This document shows positions 18,544-28,274 of a stretch of 64,000 bases of DNA, in pieces. The stretch lies in contig CM020619.1 of NCBI GenBank assembly GCA_009829735.1, forward strand, positions 17,241,816 through 17,305,815. Direction: 5' to 3'. The notes beneath the pieces are model-generated. The model did no database searches, was not told the origin of the DNA, and saw only the letters and a program-made list of their open reading frames with translations. The translations under genes were made by a program, and so were the position numbers. The first letter of the stretch is position 1; each line of letters starts with the position of its first letter. The stretch comes from Pyropia yezoensis (Eukaryota; Rhodophyta; Bangiophyceae; Bangiales; Bangiaceae).

Positions 18544-20492
18544 GGCCGCTTCCGCTTTGGACGCCGTGGGGCGGCGGCGGCGGGGCCGGCAACGGGCACG
18601 GCGGCGGGGAAGGGGATGGATGGGGTGGAAGTGCAGAGGGGGGTTCGCAGGCTTTCCCCCCGTGCGCCTCCTGTACAGGTGAAGGGCGGGGGGGTGGGGT
18701 GGGTGGAATGGCGGCGCGCAGGACCCCGCGGAGGAGGTGGACGGGCGGACGGACCAGCGGGCGGGCGGGCGGGCGAGCAGGCGGGCGGGCGGAAACGGGT
18801 CTTCCCCACAGGGGGGGGAACGGTGGGCACGCCCAGTCGGGCGCCCCCGCCCCACATCCCTCTCCCCGCCGCCTGGCCGTTTCCCGCCTCCACGTTCTGT
18901 TTTCGTCCCCGCTTTTCGCGGCGGGCGCCACGGCCTCTTCTGCCAGAGGCTTCCAGAGTTGGTTGGGGAAAGGGGGGGCGGCAGAGAGGGGTCAGCGCAG
19001 TGCGTGACGCACAGCCGACCCCCCGGCCCTCCCTCCTTCCCATTCCCCCCCCGGCCGCCGGGAGCGCACGCTGCCCGCCCGTCCGCGCGCGCGCGCACCC
19101 CCACGCCGACGCACCGTCGGCGACGACTGACACGCGCTCACCGCTGCCTGCCGAGGCGGCGCGGCACGGCGGCGGTGACCCCGTCCAGAAGATCTGACGA
19201 TGCCTGGTGGAACCAAACAAACGATAATTACATTTCGACGTCCGGCTCCCCGTGCGTGTCGGCCGGACATGTATTTACACTTCACTCAATGTCGCCGCCA
19301 TCGCCGGAAATGGTTACAGTCCCGGTTCACACGGCTCCCGGCGACGACAGCGGGGGCGAGCCCCCGAGACTGTGGCGGCGGGGTTGAGAGCGGCTTCTGC
19401 AGCGACTCTGAGACGTGCTACGGTAACGACAGCGCTGCGAGGGGGGGCGGGGTATGTTGGCGGGGAGAGCCGCCACGGCGAGGTGGTGACGACCTCTGGT
19501 GGACGACAACGGAGGCGGGGCAACGACCGCGCCGGGACGCCGACCACGGCGGGACGGCGATCAAGAATGGACTACGACAGCAAGGGGACGACCACCGCGG
19601 TGGGACGACGACGGCTGAGGTGAGAGAGGGGGGCTGGTGAGGGAGCAAGTTCGGTGGTCGAGCGCGGGAGGGGGGGTAGAGACGGCTGGGGACTGGGGGG
19701 TGACCGACAACAGTGGGAAGTGTGTCAGGACATTGTCAATGTGTGGCAGGCGTCGGTGCTCGCCATCCGGGCTCCCCCCGCACCCAGGCACTGCAGGACC
19801 CGGCCAGGGTGCCCTCATTGAAGGACCTTCCCCAACCTGGTTCCCTGCAAAGCAGGCAGAGGCACCACCCACCTTCCGTTTGCCCCCCCCCACTCCCAGT
19901 TCCCCTGCGGGGCGGTTATCACCGCCAGGAAGGCGGGGGTGGCATGGCATGGCCCCCAGAAGTTCTCCTCGCGACCGGTGGCCGCAGCTGCCGCAGCGGC
20001 GATCGGCGAGGGAGGGGGAGACGCCCGCGCTGGAGAGGGCGGTGCAGCCCCGCCGCCATCACCATGCCGCGCGCACCCCCGCGGCGGCAAGCGCATTGAC
20101 GTGCCCCTGGTGGTGGGGCGGCCGCGCATGGCGGCGACGTGTGGTGGCGGCGTTCTCGAGCCACGGCGGCGCCCACGATGATCGCTGCCCCCTCGGTGTA
20201 CACCGTCACTCGCGGGCCAGACTGGCAGTATCCGTGCCGCTAGCGCGTGCGGGGGAAGGGGCTCCCTGCCACCGTCCCGCTGCGAGTGCCACGCGTCGGC
20301 GGGGCGACCCCGACCGCACCGCGCGGCGCAGGTCGGTGGTACGGCACCGGCCGAGCGCGACGGCGTCCCGCGCTGCCTGCCGACGGCACGCCGCACGGCG
20401 TCGGGCGGTCGGCCCAATGGCCTCGCGGGGGGGGGGGGTCGAAAAAAAAAAAAAAGAAGCCTCGAGCAATTCCCACCCCAACCCCCCCCGGG
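18544..20492. other. Intergenic region, no supported gene
   Basis: This runs upstream of the low-complexity gene and on towards the palindrome cluster. It includes a (CG)n tract near 19083-19096 and a G run followed by a poly-A tract at about 20429-20454. Open frames overlap on both strands without family resemblance. Confidence 0.35.
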
Positions 20493-20572
20493 CCTACCCT
20501 ACACGTAGGGCCTACGCGTAGGCACTACGCGTAGGTCCTACGTAGGCCCTACGTAGGCCCTACCCGTAGGCC
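20493..20572. repeat. Cluster of six consecutive short palindromes (CCTACG..GTAGG)
   Basis: Six adjacent, nearly self-complementary units of 10-14 bp follow each other with almost no spacer: CCCTACACGTAGGG, CCTACGCGTAGG, CTACGCGTAG, CCTACGTAGG, CCTACGTAGG and a CCTACCCGTAGG variant. All share the half site CCTACG. The array could bind a dimeric protein repeatedly, form cruciforms, or be a decayed repeat. No gene lies within 1.3 kb. Confidence 0.85.
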
Positions 20573-21881
20573 TTATGGCAGAGGTCATGGGCCGTGCCGG
20601 CCGCAGCCGATTTCAAACCCGGACCCGTGTCCGAGGCCGGGCCAACGGGCGTGGACCTTGTCGCCGTGCAGGCGTTGCCGCCGAGCCTTGCGCTGGACGC
20701 ATCGTGGGGCCCGTGGAGAGGCCGTAGCGGTCGCGACCAGGAGTGGCGGGGGCGGTGAAGCGCCCCGCACTCCCCCTTCCCCCCCCCACCCCCACCGACC
20801 GGGCCCCACTGGTGTAAAATCAGCGCCGTAGGGTGTATGCCGCGCCGCGAGTGCCCGCCGCGGGCGCGTGGGGGGGGGGCGGCCCCCGCGCCGGCCGCCG
20901 CCGCGGGGGCCGCCTGCGCAGCGACGGTGCACGAAGTCGGCACCGACTGATACGCACGGTGTCGCGAGCGGGGCGGGCGACACCGCCCACAATACGTGAC
21001 GACGCCACATGCGAAACAAAACGTGACTTGCATTGCGCTGGAGGGGGCAGCCCCCCCTCCACGCCAAAATTCCATCCACTGACGCCCACGCAGGCGTGAC
21101 AAACCACCCCAAGTCCACGCGTTACAGTGAAGGCGGGGGGAGCCTCCTCACTCCCACGAGCGGGGGGGCGGGGCGCCTCATGGTGACTGGGGCGTTCACC
21201 AGCAAGACAGCCCCCCCCCCCCAACCATATCCTCACCCCAGGCCCCACCACACTTGACCTTTCCCCGAGGCCCCTCCCCTGACCACGCCACCCCCTCCCC
21301 GACCGCCGCGTCACGGCCGACCCCCCCCCCCCCGCCCCCCGCGCCATCAAATTCACGGTGGGGGCAGCGGCCACGTGCGGCAGCGTGACGGCGCTGCCGT
21401 CTTGCCCAGTCCCCCCTCCCACCCAACCTCTCCCGCGCCCCTCCCTCCCCCCCACCATCGTTTCCCCTGGACCTCTCCCTTCCCCCGCTGCCTCCACCCC
21501 TTCAGTCGCTGCTGGGACGGCCGACCCCCCCTGCGGTGCGTCGCCCACCCTACCTCTTTTTACTTGTTTCTTGTTGCTGTTGTGCCGTCACCGCTGCCGC
21601 CGCCCACTGCTGCCGCTACCGCCGCCCACTGCTGCCGCTGCCGCTGCCGCTGTCGCGACTGCCATTGTCGCCACCGCCGCCACCGCTGCTGTTGTTGCCG
21701 CCGCCGCCGCCACTACCACCCGTTGCCCTCCCAGCCGCTGCCGCTGTGTCCCGGCCGCTGCCTCGCGGCGCGCAGAGCGGCGGGCGGCGGCGTGCCCGCG
21801 CCGCGCCCCCCTCCCCCTCACCCCGTCACCCTCCCCTCCCTCCTTTTGTCGTCCCCCGGGGGGGGGCGTCCACCCCCCATC
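20573..21881. other. Intergenic region leading into a C-rich leader
   Basis: No gene is recognised. From about 21200 the plus strand becomes very rich in C and T (runs near 21210, 21320, 21450), ending just before the ATG at 21882. This looks like the 5' leader and promoter zone of the DDHD gene. I see no clear TATA box. Confidence 0.4.
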
Positions 21882-24800
21882 ATGGCCGACCCTCTACCAG
21901 GCAGCTGTGGCGACAGTGGCAGTCCCGGTGGCGGCACTGCCGACGCTGCCGCCACTGTCGCGGCCGCCGACGACGTGGCCGGCGCCGCCACGGCAGCGGC
22001 GGCGGCGGCTGGTGCCACCCGCCGGGGAAGCCTGCCTCCGTCGGGGCGGCCGCCCACCCCCACCGCCGTGCCCGTGGCTGCGGCGGGGCTGGCCGCGGCG
22101 GCCGCCGCCAGAGGGGCGCCACCCCCCACAACGGCCGCGGGTGGCGGCGCCCCCCACGCCCATCCCCCGCCCCCCCCCCCCCCCCCCCCCGCCACGGCTG
22201 GTCCACCGCCACCCATTGTCTCCCCCCCCTCCCCCCCCCCCGACGGCAGCTCCTCCGCCGACGACGCGGTCATTGACGACCTCGACCGGTGCCTGCTGCG
22301 CGACGCGGAGCTCCTCTCCCTCGTCCGTCCCGACGCGGCGGGCTTCCTGTGGCGAAAGTCCCCCCTGTCTGGCTGGCGGCGATACTGGCACTCGCTGGCG
22401 CGGTCGTCGCTCTACTATTTCGAAAAGCGGGACGCCCCCGGCGCCCGCCGCGGGCCCGTTGTCGGGTGCATCCCCCTCTTTCGGGCGCGCGCGGCGCTCG
22501 CGGGGGCGCCCCGCCGGTGTTTGCGGCTCGAGTTTGACCTCACCGACGGGGCGGGGCGCGTGCACGTGCTGCGGGCGGAGAGCCAGGCAGAGCTTCACGG
22601 CTGGCTGCGGGCGGTGGCGCTCGCACGCAATACGCTGCCGCCGGCGCGGCCCATCTACGCCGCCGGGGGGGGGGGGGGGGCGGCCGAGGGGGGTGGGGGT
22701 GCCCCCGTCGCCGCCGCCGCACCGGCGGCCGAGGCGACGGCGGCCACTGCGCCCTCACCCACCGCTAGCGGGGTGGGCGTCCCCTCGGGTGCGGCCGGCG
22801 CTGGTGGGAGGGGTGGCCGCGCGCCACCGCCGCCGCTTCCGCGCCAAGGCAGTGGGGAGCTCCCCCCACCCCTCCCTTCGGCGGCGGCAACGGCGGCCGC
22901 TGGGGACCCCCCCCCCGAGCCGTTTGACTCGTCCGCCGCGCCCGTCCCCGTACCGACCATTGACGCGCACCTGCCCGTCGGCGCGGTCCTCTGCGTCGTC
23001 CACGGGGTGGGCGCGTCGACGCGGACGCTGTCGCGCAACGTGGCGGCGTTGCAGGCGGCGGTGGCTACGGTGATGGAGCGGGTGCTGCCCGACGTGGATT
23101 TCCGGCTGCAGCTGCTCGTCGTGCACTGGCGGCGGGCGCTGACGGGTACTGCCGTGCACCAGCGCCTGCAGGCGCTCATCCCCACTGCGGGGGGGTGGGA
23201 CAATGCGATGCGGTCGTTCATTTCCGACAAGGTGGCGGACCTCCACTTTTACTCGCAGCCCGTCTTCCGGGCGCTCATCCTGCGCGAGGTGGCCGAGCAG
23301 CTCAACGCGCAGTGGCGGGTGTTTCGGGCCCGCCACCCAGACTTTGCGGGGCCCGTTGCGATTTACGGGCACTCGCTGGGGAGCGTCATCAGCTACGAGC
23401 TGCTCGCCGCGCAGGCGCGGCTGGCAAAGGCAGACGCACTGCGAGCGGCTGCTGCTGCTGCGGCGGCGGCTGCTAGTGGTGGTGAGGGCGCGCGCGCGGA
23501 TGTGGAAGGGGGCGCAGGGGGGAGCGTTTGCGGTGGGGGGTCGACGACGCCGCCACCGCCGTCCACGGCTGCAGGCGACGCCGCTGCCGCTGCGGCCGCC
23601 GCGCCTCCACCGCCGGCGGCCCCAGGCGTTCCGAGCGGTGGCGCCGTCGCCGCGGCACACCCGGTGGCCACGCCGGTCGATGGGGCCACCCCCCCCCCCA
23701 CCCCCGAAAGCGTCCTCTTCCCCGGCGACGAGCACGACGAGCACCTGCGGCTGGCCTTTTCCGCTGACACTCTCTTCACGGTGGGCTCCCCGCTGGGCCA
23801 GTTCCTCACCCTCGACTCGACGCTGTCCCCCGCGCTGGCAGACCCCGCGACGCTCCCCTTCCGGCTGCACAACTACATGCACCCCAACGACCCGGTGGCG
23901 CTGCGGGTGGAGCCGTGGGTGGACCCCCGGTTCGCGCTCGTCCCGCCCGTGACGGTGCCCCACTGGCAGACGATGGAGACGGGGAGCTCGTCCTTCCCGA
24001 GGTGGGTGGGCGCCCTGCTCGGCGGCGGGCGGGGGGGCGGTGCCGTCGCCGCCGCTTCCGCCGTCGCCGCCCGCGGGGGAGACGCGCTCGTCGCACCGTT
24101 GCCGGCGGTGGCACCAGCCCTATTGACACCGGCGGGTGGGCGTGGCCGGGGGGGGGGGGGCGCGGCCGTCACTGAACCGGCAGAGCTGTTTGAGGAGGGG
24201 GGCGGGGTGGCCGGGGCTGACCGCGCCCTCCCAACGCGCCGCTACAGCCTGCCGCTGCCGCGCTCGCCCGCCGCCGTGGTAGCTGACGCGCCGGCCGGTG
24301 CCGACGGCCACGCCGGGGTGGCTGCGGCGGCGGCGGCCCCCCTCCCCACCCCCGCGACCCCCAGTGGCGGCGCCGCGCGGCGGCTCGCCAATAACGCGGC
24401 CGTCGCGGGCGTTGACGACACGCCCGCCACCGCCGCGGCGACGGTCGCGGCGACGGCGTGGCCGCGGATGGATTACGTAGTGCAGCTCGAGTCTGCCATG
24501 GAGGAGGTGTCGTCGAGCTACTCGGCGCTCAAGGCGCACACTGACTGCTGGGGCTCCCGTGACACGGCCCTGTGCCTGCTGTCGGCGCTGCTGCGGCGGG
24601 CGGCGGGGTCGAACCCGGCCAACCACCCGCGCGTCCTGGGCGGAGCCGCCGCCGCCGCGCTTGGCATCATCTCCCCGGCCGCGTGTGCGGCAGCCGCCGA
24701 CGCGGCGCGCGCCGCGACGGTGGCGGGCCGGGCCGCAGGGGGGGGCGGAGGGGGCACTGGCGGCGGGGGCGCCCGGAATGGTGGCGCCGCCGCCGCGGCC

Positions 24801-25796
24801 GCCAGCCCGGCGAGGGCGGAAGCGGAACTCCGCGCGGCGGTCGCCGACGTTGTCGCTGCTGCCGTCCAGGATGCAGCCGCCCAGTACATTATTGGCGTCT
24901 ACGCGCCGCGGCTCGAGGAGGGAAGGGGGCGGGGGGCGCCGGTGCCGGCGCCGCCGGCGGCAGCGACGGCGGCGCCAGCAGAGCTGGCGAGCAACAGCAG
25001 CAGCGGGGAGGGGCTGCATCTCCCACCGCCGTCTGTGGCCGCCGCCCTTCCAAGTGGTCGCGACGGCGGCGACATGGACGATGGTGGCGGTCCGCGGGGA
25101 GTGGCGGGTCGGGGTTCGTCACTCCCACCACCGCCGCTGGCACCGCCGCGGCCGCCAGCTGGCGCTGGGACCTCCGCCGGCACCGTGGCAGTGGCATCGT
25201 CGGCGGTGAACGCCGTCGTTGTGCCCTCCACCCCGGCCGCCGCGGCCCCTTACATGCTTCCCGCAGGGGCGGTGATGCGTGGCGGCGCGGCGGCGCCCGC
25301 CCCTTCCCCACGCACTTCCTCGACGCCGCCGCCCATGCTAGCAGTGGCGCCACCCCCACGGGCCGCCGCTGGACGGGCGGCCACGCCGGCGGCGGCGGCG
25401 GTGGCAGCGCTGCCGTCGCTGCCCCTCGGAGCGGCCGCACCACCCCCACCTCCGCTAGCCGCGCCGGCGACGGTGGCGCCCGCCGCGGGTCCGCCGGCGG
25501 GCGTCGTGACCACCCTTCCCGCGGGGCCGGCGTCCACCCTTCCCGCGGGGCCGGCGTCCACGTCGTCCTCGTGGGTGACGTACCTGCTCTCCTTTCGTGG
25601 AGCCAACGACGGCGTCGACGCTGCTGCACAGGCGGCTGCGGCGGCCTGCCCGGCCGATGCGGCCGGCAAGGGTGGGGATGCCGCCGGTGGGGGTGCCGCC
25701 GGTGGGGCCGCGACGGGGCGGGGTGGGGAGCCGCCGCCCGCGGTCGAAGGCCGCACGCCCACGGCGGTGGATATGGCGACGCTGGGGGCGAGCTGA
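21882..25796 (+). CDS. PH + DDHD-domain phospholipase A1-like protein
   Basis: This 1304-residue protein is predicted to hydrolyse phosphatidic acid or related lipids at Golgi or ER membranes, as known DDHD proteins do. A PH domain lies at residues of about 154-250 (GFLWRKSPLSGWRRYWHSLA ... ELHGWLRAVALARN). A lipase region follows: HGVG at about 374-377, then a GHSLGS nucleophile elbow with Ser498. The DDHD part has FTVGSPLG near 632, then HNYMHPNDPVALRVEP, MDYVVQ near 863, KAHTDCW and SRDTALCLL. All four metal-type residues that name the domain (Asp, Asp, His, Asp) are present. Long Ala/Gly/Pro inserts separate the blocks. ATG 21882 directly follows a C-rich leader. The C-terminal 350 residues are low complexity. 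A PH domain in front of DDHD is unusual; animal members carry WWE or SAM domains. Confidence 0.88.
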   Translation: MADPLPGSCGDSGSPGGGTADAAATVAAADDVAGAATAAAAAAGATRRGSLPPSGRPPTPTAVPVAAAGLAAAAAARGAPPPTTAAGGGAPHAHPPPPPPPPPATAGPPPPIVSPPSPPPDGSSSADDAVIDDLDRCLLRDAELLSLVRPDAAGFLWRKSPLSGWRRYWHSLARSSLYYFEKRDAPGARRGPVVGCIPLFRARAALAGAPRRCLRLEFDLTDGAGRVHVLRAESQAELHGWLRAVALARNTLPPARPIYAAGGGGGAAEGGGGAPVAAAAPAAEATAATAPSPTASGVGVPSGAAGAGGRGGRAPPPPLPRQGSGELPPPLPSAAATAAAGDPPPEPFDSSAAPVPVPTIDAHLPVGAVLCVVHGVGASTRTLSRNVAALQAAVATVMERVLPDVDFRLQLLVVHWRRALTGTAVHQRLQALIPTAGGWDNAMRSFISDKVADLHFYSQPVFRALILREVAEQLNAQWRVFRARHPDFAGPVAIYGHSLGSVISYELLAAQARLAKADALRAAAAAAAAAASGGEGARADVEGGAGGSVCGGGSTTPPPPSTAAGDAAAAAAAAPPPPAAPGVPSGGAVAAAHPVATPVDGATPPPTPESVLFPGDEHDEHLRLAFSADTLFTVGSPLGQFLTLDSTLSPALADPATLPFRLHNYMHPNDPVALRVEPWVDPRFALVPPVTVPHWQTMETGSSSFPRWVGALLGGGRGGGAVAAASAVAARGGDALVAPLPAVAPALLTPAGGRGRGGGGAAVTEPAELFEEGGGVAGADRALPTRRYSLPLPRSPAAVVADAPAGADGHAGVAAAAAAPLPTPATPSGGAARRLANNAAVAGVDDTPATAAATVAATAWPRMDYVVQLESAMEEVSSSYSALKAHTDCWGSRDTALCLLSALLRRAAGSNPANHPRVLGGAAAAALGIISPAACAAAADAARAATVAGRAAGGGGGGTGGGGARNGGAAAAAASPARAEAELRAAVADVVAAAVQDAAAQYIIGVYAPRLEEGRGRGAPVPAPPAAATAAPAELASNSSSGEGLHLPPPSVAAALPSGRDGGDMDDGGGPRGVAGRGSSLPPPPLAPPRPPAGAGTSAGTVAVASSAVNAVVVPSTPAAAAPYMLPAGAVMRGGAAAPAPSPRTSSTPPPMLAVAPPPRAAAGRAATPAAAAVAALPSLPLGAAAPPPPPLAAPATVAPAAGPPAGVVTTLPAGPASTLPAGPASTSSSWVTYLLSFRGANDGVDAAAQAAAAACPADAAGKGGDAAGGGAAGGAATGRGGEPPPAVEGRTPTAVDMATLGAS

Positions 25797-26374
25797 CAGC
25801 CCCGACGGGCGGCGCTCCGCCAGCGCCCGTGGTGCGCTGGCGGCGGCGTCGGTGGCGTCGGCCCCCACGCTTGGGTGGTGACCTGCCCAGCGGGCCCCAG
25901 CGGACGCCTGTGCAGTGAATGGCGCTCGGGTCGAGCAGGCGACGTGCGTGCCGCACGGCAGGCGCTGAGGCGCTGGCGATGGTCAAGGCCGGCAGGGGTC
26001 TGGTGCGGCGAACGGAGAGCCACCCTCAGGCGTATAGAGTAGCGCAGGCCTGGGTGACGTCGCAACGGGGGTGTGGGCAGGGCTGGTCACGGAGTGGGGG
26101 CACCCACAGGTCGGCGACCGCCCAGCAGTGCCGGCGAGGCTGACCTGCTCCGTAGCGCTCCACACAAGGCCCATCCCACACCAGACACCTGCCGCTGGCA
26201 TGGGCAAAAGAAGCACAACTGAGGGCATTAAAAAAAAAAGATGTCGCTGTAACAGACAAGGGGGGGAAGGAAAAACAGACTGCGTACGATGAAAAAAAAA
26301 CGCAAAAAATTACGACCCAGCACACGCCTCCCCAACATGGGGCCGGTGGCCGTCACCGTCATGGCGCTCCGTAT
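25797..26374. other. Convergent spacer between the DDHD gene and psbO
   Basis: Both flanking genes end here. The part near psbO contains A runs (about 26229-26240 and 26290-26308) that may belong to the 3' end of its transcript. No gene is seen. Confidence 0.5.
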
Positions 26375-27415
26375 CTAAGACTCCTCGACACGCGCGTAGA
26401 AGACACCCTTGAGCAAAATCTTCTTGGGGGCCTTGGCGCCCATGTCCGTGTCGGACAGCTGCTCCGACACAAAGACACCCGCAATCTCGCCAGAGGCCGG
26501 GTCGATCTTGTTCACCGCCATCTCAATCTCACCGTCCGTCACCTGGAACACCTTGTTGGTCTCCTTGGCCAGCTCGTCCTGGCCCTCTGCACCGTCCGCC
26601 TGCATGGCAGGCAGACCCACAGCCATGTCGTAGCCGGTGGTGCCACCACGGCCCTTCGGGTCGAGGAACAGGCCCGAGCGGTACGACGGCACCTTGAAGT
26701 CGCCGCCAAACTCAGTGGCGGTGGTAATGTCACCGCCCCCAGCCACGGCCTTCAGGGCCTTGACGGTGAACAGGAAGGGCACGCGCTCCCCACCCGGCAG
26801 CTGCACGGTCGTGGCGGCATAGTCGATACCGCCAGTCTCCTCAAAGGTCACCGACGTGCCGTCCGAGTAGAGCTTGCCCTCAACGCCCGACAGAGTGTAG
26901 GTGGCACGGGTCATCAGCTTGGTGTCCACAAACGACTTCTTCACCTCACCGCTGCGCTTGGACGACACCTCCTCCTCCACCTGGAACGACTTGGGCTCCA
27001 GGCACAGGTCCACCAGCTTGTAGCCAGTGCCCGACGAGAGCTTGATGGAGCCCTTGGCGCCATCCACCTCGGGGCAACGGTTGGCCAGGCCAGTGCCCTT
27101 GACCTGCTCGTACGTCAGCGACGCAATGTCCGAGCGGGTCAGCGCCTGGGCCGACGGGGCCGCCACGAGCGCCACGGCAGCCGCCACGGCGGCAGCCGTC
27201 GCGACCGACGGCAGCGCCGACGCAACCTTGGCGATATCCTCCTGCGACCGCCGCACCAGGTAGTCGCCCAGCGAGGCCGTCACGCGCGAGGTCGTCGGCG
27301 CGGCGGGCGCCGCCACGGTGGCGCCCGAAAAGGACGTGCACCGCAGGGCTGTCCGCGACGGCGCGGCAGCAGCCACGCCCGCACCGCCCACAAACGCGGT
27401 CATGCTGGGCGCCAT
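26375..27415 (-). CDS. psbO: PsbO, 33-kDa manganese-stabilising protein of photosystem II
   Basis: PsbO is the extrinsic lumenal subunit that stabilises the Mn4CaO5 cluster of photosystem II. The 346-residue precursor has a plastid transit peptide (about 1-62, rich in Ala, Ser, Thr, Arg). A thylakoid-lumen signal follows, with a hydrophobic core (ATAAAVAAAVALVAAP) ending in the cleavage motif AQA at 89-91. The mature 255-residue chain starts LTRSDIASLTYEQVKG, typical of red-lineage PsbO. Cys114 and Cys138 are the expected disulfide pair. Conserved blocks include GGIDYAATTVQLPGGERVPF, then FGGDFKVPSYRSGLF and the C-terminal ILLKGVFYARVE. The gene is intronless. Just upstream of the ATG the coding strand is C-rich. 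The bipartite targeting signal shows that it is nuclear-encoded and imported into a primary-type plastid. Confidence 0.98.
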   Translation of the reverse strand: MAPSMTAFVGGAGVAAAAPSRTALRCTSFSGATVAAPAAPTTSRVTASLGDYLVRRSQEDIAKVASALPSVATAAAVAAAVALVAAPSAQALTRSDIASLTYEQVKGTGLANRCPEVDGAKGSIKLSSGTGYKLVDLCLEPKSFQVEEEVSSKRSGEVKKSFVDTKLMTRATYTLSGVEGKLYSDGTSVTFEETGGIDYAATTVQLPGGERVPFLFTVKALKAVAGGGDITTATEFGGDFKVPSYRSGLFLDPKGRGGTTGYDMAVGLPAMQADGAEGQDELAKETNKVFQVTDGEIEMAVNKIDPASGEIAGVFVSEQLSDTDMGAKAPKKILLKGVFYARVEES

Positions 27416-28274
27416 TGCGGGGGAAGGGGGGGGGGGGCGGGGGGGAAGGGCGGGGGATCACACGCACGTGCAGAGGATGCGACGGGATGGGGGGGGGTCG
27501 AGGGTGGAGGAAAAGAGACGGTGCGACGAGTGGTGTGGGGAAGAGGGACGATGGTGGGGAGCGGGGGGTAGGACTGATGGAAGGGCGGGACGGAGGCAAC
27601 GATCGGGTAGGGGCAGTCGCACGGGTGGGCGCCGAGCGGCAGAGTGTGCCCGACCGACCGGGGTGGTGTGATGAGGAGATGTGGCCGCCTGGGGCCCCCC
27701 CAGACGGCACAGAGGAGCCTCTCGCTGTGGGGTGTGGCGACGGGGGACGGTCCCCGGCCGCCCAAAGGAGATCCAAGACGCGACCTCGATCTGAAGATGT
27801 GCGCTTGTGCTGTTTCAGAGGGGGGGGGGGGGGGCTCCGTTGTGACCGGATAGGCCGTTCCGCGGTGCGGCAGCGGCCACACATTCGGGGCGTCCGCCAC
27901 AATTCCGCCGCCATTGTCCAAATGTGTCCCGCTCGGTCCCGAGACACCGCCAATCGATGCAGGCTTTCGTGAATGGACCGCCACCGTGGCCGTCAGGAGG
28001 CGGCCCATCGTGGGCACTTTTCACATTCGCACCGTACATCAATGTACGTACTCGTTCGATGCGGGGTTTCCGAGCGGGTTAGACCGCCGCCCAGGAGGCG
28101 TCATGAGAGGGCACCTTTCAAGTCTGCCCAGCACAAACCAAGTGTACATACAGTACATGCGCGGCTCCTCCAGACAGATTCTCCGGGGTACGTCTGTATG
28201 ATGTACAGTACAGTACCACCACACAATATTCTGTCCTACTGCTGAGCACATAGGTATTTGATAACTGTTTTAGA
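27416..28274. promoter_or_regulatory. psbO upstream region, includes GTAC-rich palindromic stretches
   Basis: This is the only space for a psbO promoter, because the next gene (also minus) ends at 28275. The first 100 bases are C-rich on the coding strand. From 28034 to 28216 the sequence is rich in GTAC-centred palindromes (for example ATGTACGTAC and GTACAGTACAGTAC). No TATA box is evident. Calling it regulatory is inference from position. Confidence 0.4.

Noticed and set aside
14133..18682. Long plus-strand open frames opposite the low-complexity gene
   Set aside because: They are mirror readings of GCC/GGC repeats with Arg/Pro/Ala bias and no better start context than the minus frame.
18544..19104. 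Upstream extension of the long low-complexity frame
   Set aside because: The extra 187 codons are Arg/Pro-rich readings of intergenic DNA. ATG 18543 opens a more natural N-terminus.
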